Source: Amorphus orientalis
Lineage (GTDB): Bacteria > Pseudomonadota > Alphaproteobacteria > Rhizobiales > Amorphaceae
Length of the DNA stretch: 64,000 nt
Direction of reading: 5' to 3'
NCBI RefSeq assembly: GCF_030814015.1
Contig: NZ_JAUSUL010000001.1
Location: 710,001-774,000, forward strand
The translations under genes were made by a program, and so were the position numbers. Under the pieces are notes generated by a model, which ran no database searches, was not told the DNA's origin, and worked only from the letters and a program-made list of their open reading frames with translations. Below, one piece after another: positions 57,279 to 64,000 of the stretch. Positions within the stretch are counted from its first letter, which is position 1. Each line of letters starts with the position of its first letter.

Positions 57279-57308
57279 CCATCGCCGGCCGCCGGATGGC
57301 GCGGCCGC

Positions 57309-59534
57309 TCATTTGGTCTCCAGATCGTGGACTCCGGTCCAGCCCTCAGGCGCCGGGCTGCCGCCGTGGATCAGGAGCCGCTCGCGGTAGAGCGCGACGA
57401 TGGTGGCAAATCGCCCGTCGTCGGCCTGCTCCAGCCGGTCGAGCGCTGCGGCGGCGTCGTCGAAGCGGCCGGCGCGATAGGCGTCGGTGAGCGTATCCAT
57501 GGCCGCCCTGATGGCCAGAAAGGCCGGATCGCCGGCGTGGTCGGCGTCGCCGAACAGGCCAAACAGGCTGATCGGCCGTTTCTTTCCTTTCACCCGCACC
57601 CGGTCGAATTCGACGAGCGCCAGGTCCGGGACGGCCGCAGCGGTGCGTTCGCCGATGATGATCGGCACGCCGTAGGCCTTGGTCTGGCCCTCCAGCCGCG
57701 AGGCGATGTTCACGTCGTCGCCGATGACGGAATAGTCGAACCGGCGGTCCGATCCGAGATTGCCGACGCAGCATTCGCCGGTGTTGAGGCCGATGCCGAT
57801 GGCGATCGGGGGATGGCCGTGGTCGCGCCGGTTGAAGGCGGCGATCGCCTCCAGCATGGCGAGGGCGGCCCGGCAGGCGTTGCGGGCATGATCGGGATCG
57901 TCGAGGGGCGCGTTCCAGAACGCCATGACCGCGTCGCCGATATATTTGTCGATGGTTCCCCGGTGGGCGAGCACGCTGTCGGTCAGCGGGGTGAGGAAGG
58001 CGTTGACGAAGGCGGTGAGGCGTTCGGCGTCCATGCCTTCCGAGACGGTGGTGAAGCCGCGCATGTCGGTGAACAGGATCGTCATCTCCTTGATCTCGCC
58101 GCCGAGCTTCAGCTTTTCGGGATCGCGGACGAGTTCCTCGACAAGCCCCGGGGCGACGTAGCGCCCGAACGCCGAGCGAATCTGGCGCCGGTCGCGCTCC
58201 TCGCGGATGCCGACATAGCCGGTGGTGGCGAACAGCACGGCGGCCGCACCGAGCGCGGGAAAGGTCGGGTCCAGAAGGAGGCCGGCACGGGAAAAGGCTA
58301 CCCAGCTGGCCGCGATCCAGGCGCAGATGACGACCAGCCCCAAGCCGACGCTGAAGCGCACCGGCAGCAGGCCGGTGGCGGTCGCGATCAGGATCGCGAG
58401 CGCGACGAAAGCGACGATCTCGAGCCCGGACGCCCAGTCGGGATGGACGAGACGCGCCCCGGACAGGACGTGTTCGAGAAGCTGGGCGTGGATCTCGACG
58501 CCCGGCACCGCGGGATCGATCGGCGTGGCTCTGAGGTCCAGGAGACCGGGCGCCGTCGCGCCGATGAGGACGATCCGACCCGCGACGGCGTCGGGGTCGA
58601 TCCTGCCGGCAAGGACATCCGCCGCCGACAGGAACCGGGACGGGTCGCTCGCCCGGTAGTGGACCCGGACGGCACCCCGGGCGTCGGTCTCGATGGCGAC
58701 CGCGCCTATTTTCACCGCGTTGATGCCGCTCCGGGCACCGAAGGCGGTCTGCCCGCTGGCATTCGACGCGCGGACCACGATGGTGGAGGCTCCCTGGGCA
58801 ACGCGCAGGGCTTCGGCCGCCAGCGACGGCACGACGGCGTCGCGCACATCGAACAGCAGCGGCACCTTTCGCACGATCTGGTCCCGGTCCGGGATCCAGT
58901 TCATGGCGCCGAGACCGGCGGCTGCGTCCCTCAGCGGGGCGATCGGGGCGGTCACGCCGGTGAAGGCCGGAAGGTACGGCTCCGGTGGATCGCCGGCGCT
59001 GGCGAAGCCGCTCTTGACCGGGACGGGTCCGCCGCCGGTCTCGTTCGTGAGGATGAGGCCGAGCACCGCCGGCATGGTGGCCAGGTCGTCGGCGAGACGC
59101 CGGTCGCTGCTTGTGTCGCCGAGGCTGGCCAGAAGCTCCCGGCGGGCGGGGCCGTCGGGCAGGGAGGTCAGGGCGCTGCGCGGGTCGGCCCGATCGGTCT
59201 CGGAGAAGGCGAGGTCCACGGCGACGGCGGCGGCTCCGGCGTCCCGGAGCTGGCCCACGATCTCCGCGATCACGGTGCGCGGCCAGGGCCACTGGCCGAG
59301 TTCGGCGAGCGAGGCTTCGTCGATGGCGACGACCCGGACCGGCACGTCGGGATCGGGCGTGCGCGGGGAGAGGCGCTGGTATTCGTCGAAGGCGAGGTTG
59401 CGGAGCTGGAGAAGGGCGGACGGGTCGGCGGTGCGCAGCGCCAGGCCGGCGACCACGATCGCGGCCGCCACCACCGCCACGCCGAACCGGGTCCTGCGCG
59501 CGCGCCGCCGGCGGGGTCCACGGATCGGTCTCAT
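57309..59534 (-). CDS. CHASE2-domain adenylate/guanylate cyclase
   Basis: A 741-residue membrane class III cyclase. One N-terminal span (about 17-34) is followed by an extracytoplasmic CHASE2 sensor (about 40-365), three more spans (about 370-445) and the cyclase domain (about 480-660). Both metal Asp residues (FTDMRG and YIGDAVMAFW), the adenine-binding Lys (DKYIGD) and the Asp of FDYSVIG, and the Asn/Arg of VNIASRLEG are present, so it should make cAMP. It lies downstream of a TPR/beta-barrel gene on the same strand and near a FecR gene; the three form a likely envelope-signalling set. Confidence 0.92.
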   Translation of the reverse strand: MRPIRGPRRRRARRTRFGVAVVAAAIVVAGLALRTADPSALLQLRNLAFDEYQRLSPRTPDPDVPVRVVAIDEASLAELGQWPWPRTVIAEIVGQLRDAGAAAVAVDLAFSETDRADPRSALTSLPDGPARRELLASLGDTSSDRRLADDLATMPAVLGLILTNETGGGPVPVKSGFASAGDPPEPYLPAFTGVTAPIAPLRDAAAGLGAMNWIPDRDQIVRKVPLLFDVRDAVVPSLAAEALRVAQGASTIVVRASNASGQTAFGARSGINAVKIGAVAIETDARGAVRVHYRASDPSRFLSAADVLAGRIDPDAVAGRIVLIGATAPGLLDLRATPIDPAVPGVEIHAQLLEHVLSGARLVHPDWASGLEIVAFVALAILIATATGLLPVRFSVGLGLVVICAWIAASWVAFSRAGLLLDPTFPALGAAAVLFATTGYVGIREERDRRQIRSAFGRYVAPGLVEELVRDPEKLKLGGEIKEMTILFTDMRGFTTVSEGMDAERLTAFVNAFLTPLTDSVLAHRGTIDKYIGDAVMAFWNAPLDDPDHARNACRAALAMLEAIAAFNRRDHGHPPIAIGIGLNTGECCVGNLGSDRRFDYSVIGDDVNIASRLEGQTKAYGVPIIIGERTAAAVPDLALVEFDRVRVKGKKRPISLFGLFGDADHAGDPAFLAIRAAMDTLTDAYRAGRFDDAAAALDRLEQADDGRFATIVALYRERLLIHGGSPAPEGWTGVHDLETK

Positions 59535-59702
59535 GCCGGGCCGTGCCGGGAGCGTCGGGGCCGCCGACCCGCTCCGGTCCGGACCCTTCCGGAGAAGGTC
59601 GGTGGTGTGATCCCGAGACGGATAGAGGGCGCGACGCGATCGCTGGAAAGGGCGCCGGCCGGCGCGTGGGACCTGTCCTCCATGGCCGCGATCCGGGGCC
59701 GG

Positions 59703-60875
59703 TCAGAACCGGCCGATGATGCGTCCGGTGACCAGATGCGCATCGAACTCGCGGGCGGCATCGTTGGAACTCTGGTACTGGTAGACATAGTCGAAGCGCA
59801 GATCGACGGAATCGGTCATCAGGTTCGACAGGGTGAGGTTGGCCCCCGGGGCGACGTAGGTGTCGACTCGGTTGTCGGCGCCGGCTGTTGCCGGGTCGGC
59901 GAACCAGCGCTGATAGAGGCTGAGGCCGAGGCCGGTGGTGATGATGTCGGTCCAGGCGATCCGGTAGTCGAGCCGCCCGCCGACTTCCCAGTACTTGCCC
60001 GCCTCGAACTGGGTCGGCAGGAAGGGAACCGGGTCGGAGCCCACATCCGACCAGCGCACCCGCGGCCGGAAGAACAGGGCGTCGTTGTCGAGGAACAGGG
60101 CGGGCCGGGAGAGGCGCGCGGACAGGTCGATCACGGCGCCGGAATCCGACGACCAGTCCTGGCCGTAGTCGCGCCAGACGGCAGCCAGCCGCACCGCCTG
60201 GAGGGCGCCCTGGAAGCGGCCCTCGAATTCCAGCCCGCCGCCGATCTCGCCGTAGAGGTCGGTGCCGTCGAGCCAGCGGTAGCCGCCGATGACCAGCGGA
60301 CGGATCGCGCCGTAGCCGGCAGCCGGCACGAGCGGGCCGATCACGCCGCCGACATAGCCGGAGTTCATCTGGTCGGTCTTGTCGTAGAGACTGCCGCCGC
60401 CGAACAGCTCCGTGCGCCAGCGCCACCAGCCGAGCGGGCGCTCGTCGCGGAAGCGTGCATCGATCAGGCCGAACACGCTGCCGGGCCGGCTGGCGCTGTC
60501 GGGACGCTGAAGCGGGTTGGAGTTGTAGCCGACACCCGTGGACAGGGTGACATTGGTCCAGGCCGGCTCGACCGCGCGCCGGATGCGGGCCAGCGCCGTG
60601 CGGGCCTCGGCGTTGCCGGGATGATTGAGCAGGATGCGCTCGTAGGTGGCCAGCGCCTTGCGCCGTTCACCGGCGCGTTCGGCGGCCCGGGCATAGGCGA
60701 GGTTCGCCTCGAGGTCGGACGGGTTGGCGAGAACGGCGCGGAAGAGCGTGCGGAGGCCTGCGTCCGGGGTCGGAGCGGCAAGGGCGGACGCACTCCATGT
60801 GCCAAGTGCGACCGACGCGACCAGTGCCACCGACACGGCAAGCGTCCGAAGAATGGTCCCGGGTCGAATGGTCAT
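59703..60875 (-). CDS. TPR plus outer-membrane beta-barrel protein
   Basis: A 390-residue exported protein. After a signal peptide ([22 protein letters not shown]) come two TPR-like repeats ([31 protein letters not shown] and AEARTAL) and then a long beta-rich region (about 115-390) with alternating aromatic residues, ending in [10 protein letters not shown]; the final Phe is the usual outer-membrane assembly signal. The barrel resembles surface-lipoprotein-assembly-type proteins only loosely. It is 168 bases upstream of the cyclase on the same strand and divergent from the FecR gene. The start may also be a TTG at 60881. Confidence 0.8.
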   Translation of the reverse strand: MTIRPGTILRTLAVSVALVASVALGTWSASALAAPTPDAGLRTLFRAVLANPSDLEANLAYARAAERAGERRKALATYERILLNHPGNAEARTALARIRRAVEPAWTNVTLSTGVGYNSNPLQRPDSASRPGSVFGLIDARFRDERPLGWWRWRTELFGGGSLYDKTDQMNSGYVGGVIGPLVPAAGYGAIRPLVIGGYRWLDGTDLYGEIGGGLEFEGRFQGALQAVRLAAVWRDYGQDWSSDSGAVIDLSARLSRPALFLDNDALFFRPRVRWSDVGSDPVPFLPTQFEAGKYWEVGGRLDYRIAWTDIITTGLGLSLYQRWFADPATAGADNRVDTYVAPGANLTLSNLMTDSVDLRFDYVYQYQSSNDAAREFDAHLVTGRIIGRF

Positions 60876-61014
60876 TCGCAACGAGATCCGTGCGGCTGCG
60901 GCCCAGCGAATCGCTTCGGGTCGGCATCATGTCGACGATCGGATGCAAACCTAGATGGTTTTTTTGGCGGATGCACCTGTTTCCGTGTTGCCTGACCGCA
61001 CGGAAACCACGCAT

Positions 61015-61030
61015 TGTGGTCCAAATCACA
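61015..61030. promoter_or_regulatory. CRP/FNR-type site candidate between the FecR and TPR-barrel genes
   Basis: TGTGG-TCCAAA-TCACA differs from the CRP core TGTGA-N6-TCACA at one of ten fixed positions. It lies in the 254-base divergent gap, 100 bases before the FecR start and 140 before the barrel start. Next to a cyclase gene it suggests cAMP feedback. Confidence 0.4.
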
Positions 61031-61129
61031 CGAAATCGACGGCAGAACTGCAATAAAGCTGCGATTGGGGAAGGTTCGGGCCGCGCGGGACGGCATGGCC
61101 CGGTGGCTGAATTCGGGAGAGCCGCGGCA

Positions 61130-62080
61130 ATGTTCAGCGCGCTTCAGATCATCTGCGCCCGGGTATGCACGCCGTTGCTGGCCGCAATCGCGCTGGTTGC
61201 GGCCGGGGCAAGCGGCGCGGCGGCGCAGCCCGACGAGATCGGCGTCAGCTCCACGGTGGTGCGGCAGGTGACCGGCAATGCCGGCGGCTCCGTGCGGAGC
61301 CTGTCGGTCGGCAGCGGCGTGTTCCGCGACGAGACGGTCACAACCGGCGCCAAGTCCAACACCCAGATCCTGTTCCTGGACGAGACGAGCCTCAACATCG
61401 GACCCCAGTCGGCGGTGATGCTCGACCGGTTCGTCTATGACGGCAGCGGCCAGGCGAGCGACGTCACCGTCGAGATCACCCGGGGCGCGCTGCGGTTCGT
61501 CTCGGGGTCGTCCCGGCCGCAGTCCTACACAATCCAGACTCCCGTGGCGACGATCGGCGTCCGGGGCACCATCCTGGACATTTTCGTGCGGCCGGGCTTC
61601 GTGATCGTGATCCTTGAGGAGGGCGCGAGCAACGTCTGCGCCGGGTCGCGCTGCGTCGGGCTGGTCCGGCCGGGGACCTATCTGCAGATTTTCCCGGGCG
61701 CGCGTATTACGGGGCCGAAGCGGTGGGACGGCAGCCTGCGGCGGGTGCTCGGGCCGGTCTCGTTCCCGCTCTATGGCTGGCACATGCAGATCGACGACCT
61801 GCCGCGCTATGTGGACGATCCGGCGCGCAACGACGTCGACCAGCTCAACCGGCGCGATGCCATCGACAACTACGTGCCGCCCGAGCCGGAACCGGTGCCC
61901 GAGCCCGAGCCGGAGCCCACGCCCGAACCGACGCCGGAGCCGGAACCCGTCCCCGAGCCGGAGCCGGAACCGGCCCCCGAGCCGGCCCCGGAGCCGGAGC
62001 CCCAGGCCGAGCCGGCAGCGGAACCGGCCGCGACCCCGACCACCCCGAGCGCCACCCCGTCGGTCAACGTGAATTTCTGA
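61130..62080 (+). CDS. FecR-domain exported protein with proline-glutamate tail
   Basis: A 316-residue protein. Residues 1-33 are a signal peptide ([18 protein letters not shown]). The FecR domain (about 40-165) has [18 protein letters not shown] and the signature [11 protein letters not shown] at 138-147. Residues 250-298 are an almost pure Pro-Glu repeat, then a Thr/Pro end. FecR domains are periplasmic signalling or ligand modules; no TonB receptor or sigma factor is adjacent, so this is not an iron-uptake FecR. GGGAG lies upstream of the ATG at 61130. It is divergent from the barrel protein and cyclase. Confidence 0.88.
   Translation: MFSALQIICARVCTPLLAAIALVAAGASGAAAQPDEIGVSSTVVRQVTGNAGGSVRSLSVGSGVFRDETVTTGAKSNTQILFLDETSLNIGPQSAVMLDRFVYDGSGQASDVTVEITRGALRFVSGSSRPQSYTIQTPVATIGVRGTILDIFVRPGFVIVILEEGASNVCAGSRCVGLVRPGTYLQIFPGARITGPKRWDGSLRRVLGPVSFPLYGWHMQIDDLPRYVDDPARNDVDQLNRRDAIDNYVPPEPEPVPEPEPEPTPEPTPEPEPVPEPEPEPAPEPAPEPEPQAEPAAEPAATPTTPSATPSVNVNF
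61877..62023 (+). repeat. Pro-Glu coding repeat in the FecR-domain protein
   Basis: About 49 codons encode alternating proline and glutamate with some Val, Thr and Ala ([11 protein letters not shown] type). The DNA is a near-repeat of GAGCCG/GAACCG hexamers. Such tails act as stiff spacers or cross the periplasm, as in TonB. Copy number is likely to vary between strains. Confidence 0.8.
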
Positions 62081-62218
62081 CGCGGGACAGGGGACCGGAT
62101 ACGCGGGCGCGCAAGCACTCCCGCGGGCGCGCGATTGCGCACCGCAGTGATCCGTCCCATGTTGAGGGGCGAGAACGGCGCTCCAGCGCCGGTCAACAAC
62201 AATGCGAGGAGCCGCCAG

Positions 62219-63385
62219 ATGTGCGCAGCGATGGTGGGATGGGCCCACTCCAAGTTCGGCAAGCTCGAGGACGAGACCGTCGAAAGCCTGGTGGTGAAGG
62301 TCGCCACCGAGGCGATGGCCGATGCCGGGATCGAGGCGAAGGACGTGGACGAGATCGTTCTCGGCCATTTCAATGCCGGCTTCTCGCCTCAGGACTTCAC
62401 GGCATCGCTGGTGCTGCAGGCCGATCCCGATCTCCGCTTCAAGCCGACGACGCGCGTCGAGAACGCCTGCGCCACGGGCTCCGGCGCGGTGCATCAGGGG
62501 CTGAAGTCGATTGCCGCGAAGTCCGCCCGCGTCGTCCTGGTGGTCGGCGTCGAGCAGATGACGAAGACGCCGGGCCCCGAGATCGGCCAGAACCTTCTGA
62601 AAGCGTCCTATCTGCCGGAGGACGGCGATACCCCGGCCGGGTTCGCGGGCGTGTTCGGCAAGATCGCCGACCTCTATTTCCAGCGCCACGGCGACCAGTC
62701 CGACGCGCTGGCGAGGATCGCCGCGAAGAACCACAAGAACGGCGTCGCCAACCCGTTCGCGCAGATGCGCAAGGATCTGGGCTACGAGTTCTGCCGGGCC
62801 GAGAGCGACAAGAATCCGTTCGTGGCCGGACCGCTGAAGCGGACCGACTGCTCGCTGGTGTCCGACGGCGCGGCGGCGCTGGTGCTGGCCGATTCCACCA
62901 CGGCGCTCGGCATGAAGAAGGCGGTCGCCTTCCGCGGCGGCGCCCACGTGCAGGATTTCCTGCCCATGTCGAAGCGCGACATCGTCAAGTTCGAAGGCTG
63001 CGCCGAGGCCTGGCGGCGGGCGCTTGAGACCGCCAATCTCAGCCTGGACGACCTGTCGTTCGTGGAAACCCACGACTGCTTCACCATCGCCGAGCTGATC
63101 GAGTACGAGGCGATGGGACTTGCACCGGAGGGGCAGGGCGCCCGCGTTCTGGAGGAAGGCACGACCTACATGGACGGTCGTCTGCCGGTGAACCCGTCGG
63201 GCGGCCTCAAGGCCAAGGGCCATCCGATCGGGGCGACGGGCGTGTCGATGCACGTGGTCTCGGCCATGCAGCTCGCCGGAGAGGCGGGCGACATGCAGGT
63301 GAAGGGCGCCGAGATGGCCGGCATCTTCAACATGGGCGGCGCGGCCGTCGCCAACTACGTGTCGATCCTTCAGTCGATGAAGTGA
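62219..63385 (+). CDS. Acetyl-CoA acetyltransferase-like thiolase (SCP-x type)
   Basis: A 388-residue thiolase-fold protein. The acyl-accepting Cys is in RVENACATGSGAVHQG and the C-terminal active site in GGLKAKGHPIGATG; VETHDCFTIAE carries the second conserved region. It belongs to the SCP-x/lipid-transfer-type thiolases, which act in beta-oxidation or related CoA chemistry, not the classical PhaA/FadA group. The ATG at 62219 has AGGAG at 7 bases; 28 residues of the longer frame are rejected. Its stop directly abuts the malQ stop. Confidence 0.88.
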   Translation: MCAAMVGWAHSKFGKLEDETVESLVVKVATEAMADAGIEAKDVDEIVLGHFNAGFSPQDFTASLVLQADPDLRFKPTTRVENACATGSGAVHQGLKSIAAKSARVVLVVGVEQMTKTPGPEIGQNLLKASYLPEDGDTPAGFAGVFGKIADLYFQRHGDQSDALARIAAKNHKNGVANPFAQMRKDLGYEFCRAESDKNPFVAGPLKRTDCSLVSDGAAALVLADSTTALGMKKAVAFRGGAHVQDFLPMSKRDIVKFEGCAEAWRRALETANLSLDDLSFVETHDCFTIAELIEYEAMGLAPEGQGARVLEEGTTYMDGRLPVNPSGGLKAKGHPIGATGVSMHVVSAMQLAGEAGDMQVKGAEMAGIFNMGGAAVANYVSILQSMK

Positions 63386-64000
63386 TCACGCCCCGGCGGG
63401 GACCGCTCCGCGCGCGGTGAAGGCCGCGCCGAGGCGCGCGGCCAGATCGTCCCTCGTGAGCTCCTCGCCGAGCCTCAGCCGCCAGTTCGGCCATTCCCGA
63501 TCGGTGCCGGGCACGTTGACCGGTGCCGTTTCGGCGAGAAGGTCGGCGACCTGCAGCAGCACGAGCTTCGAGGGCGTCTTCGCCAGGAAGGCATGCACGG
63601 CGTCGACCAGCGCGGTCAGGGCCGCCTGGGACGGATCGTCGTCGGCGGCCGGCGGAAGCGCCGACACGTCGATGCCGGCGTCGGCCAGAGCGTCGAGCAG
63701 GGCAGCGCGGTCCGCCCGGCGGGCCTCGAAGCGGGCGTCGTCCTCCGCGGCGGCGCGGCCGATATGGACGTCGATCTCGATGTCGCGGCCGAGCCACCAG
63801 CCCGCGATCGGCGGCAGGTCATGGGTCGCGGCACAGGTGGCCGCCCCTTGCGGGTAGGACGCCGGCGGCCTGAAGCGCACTCCGTCGCGTTCGAACAGAA
63901 GCACCCGGGTCGACAGGATATCGGCGGCGCCGAGCCGCTCCGCGAACCCTTCCGGCACCGTCCCCAGATCCTCGCCCACCACCCCGCAGCGATGGCCGTG
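63386..64000 (-). CDS. malQ: 4-alpha-glucanotransferase, partial (5' end outside the window)
   Basis: The C-terminal 204 residues of a GH77 amylomaltase, which transfers alpha-1,4-glucan segments between maltodextrins or glycogen. VVGEDLGTVPEGF is the conserved block carrying the active-site Glu and Asp region, and the catalytic-domain segment THDLPPIAGWW follows. The frame is open through base 64000 (reading HGHRCGVVGEDLG), so the start lies to the right. The stop is adjacent to, and opposite, the thiolase stop with no gap between. Confidence 0.9.
   Translation of the reverse strand, partial: HGHRCGVVGEDLGTVPEGFAERLGAADILSTRVLLFERDGVRFRPPASYPQGAATCAATHDLPPIAGWWLGRDIEIDVHIGRAAAEDDARFEARRADRAALLDALADAGIDVSALPPAADDDPSQAALTALVDAVHAFLAKTPSKLVLLQVADLLAETAPVNVPGTDREWPNWRLRLGEELTRDDLAARLGAAFTARGAVPAGA

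Noticed and set aside
57327-60995. Very long open frame (more than 1,200 codons) on the plus strand opposite the cyclase and barrel genes
   Set aside because: It is the antisense shadow of two well-supported genes. Its translation is rich in Gly, Arg, Asp and His with no domain, as expected from high-GC antisense frames.
61130-62080. Iron-citrate type FecR anti-sigma regulator
   Set aside because: No FecI sigma factor or TonB-dependent receptor lies nearby, and the protein has an N-terminal signal peptide followed directly by the FecR domain, with no cytoplasmic anti-sigma part.

Overview
The window is a dense, GC-rich (by eye in the mid-to-high 60s percent), ordinary-looking chromosomal segment of an alphaproteobacterium, most likely of the order Hyphomicrobiales (Rhizobiales). 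The markers are a Fur-family Irr regulator beside fabA-fabB-fabI, a Brucella Omp19-type lipoprotein, a PmtA-type phospholipid methyltransferase, a PetP/PetR-type regulator pair, the DUF1192 / quinone oxidoreductase / TrcR (DUF1013) trio, an lgt-midA-pgeF cluster, an AccD with the degenerate zinc ribbon usual in this order, and alphaproteobacterial types of HslV, S21 and IlvE. I cannot name the genus. No rRNA, tRNA, CRISPR array, insertion sequence or phage gene was seen. Both window edges cut a gene: accD on the left and a malQ-type 4-alpha-glucanotransferase on the right.

Layout. 1-6684 (minus): fabA, fabB, fabI, trpF, trpB, trpA, accD, joining type II fatty acid synthesis to the end of tryptophan synthesis, with fabI and trpF overlapping. 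7120-12101: irr, an SH3 protein, a D-2-hydroxyacid dehydrogenase, a GNAT protein, the Omp19-like lipoprotein and a glycosyltransferase. 12205-18277 (minus): protein quality control, with hslU, hslV, pmtA, dnaJ and dnaK; dnaK has a clear RpoH-type promoter. 18552-23972: alkB, a small exported protein, a dctPQM TRAP transporter and an exported NagZ-like lipoprotein.

24260-32485 is the most distinctive metabolic block. It is a divergent cluster for aerobic, CoA-dependent breakdown of 2-aminobenzoate (anthranilate): a two-domain 2-aminobenzoyl-CoA monooxygenase/reductase facing SDR, MarR, enoyl-CoA hydratase, acyl-CoA dehydrogenase, aryl-CoA ligase and a RidA-type deaminase. A perfect palindrome lies in the divergent promoter. 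A methylesterase-like hydrolase follows, after a gap that holds a CtrA-type motif and a minus-strand terminator with no gene in front of it, so possibly a small RNA.

33532-50626 is conserved housekeeping: DUF1192, quinone oxidoreductase, trcR, prs, a lipoprotein, a metal-site-degenerate M24 homologue, pgeF, midA, lgt, ubiK, ybjN, proC, a TetR regulator, a tRNA-binding protein, a histidine kinase with petR and petP, ilvE, a TPR lipoprotein and rpsU. 50913-57278 carries purK, purE, two small DUF465 proteins, a TauE/SafE transporter, prpE and an SDR.

57309-62080 is a likely signalling module that I do not recognise as a characterised system. A CHASE2 adenylate cyclase and a TPR plus outer-membrane beta-barrel protein run on the minus strand, and an exported FecR-domain protein with a long proline-glutamate tail is divergent. 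A CRP-like half-site pair sits in the shared promoter gap. A thiolase and malQ (partial) close the window.
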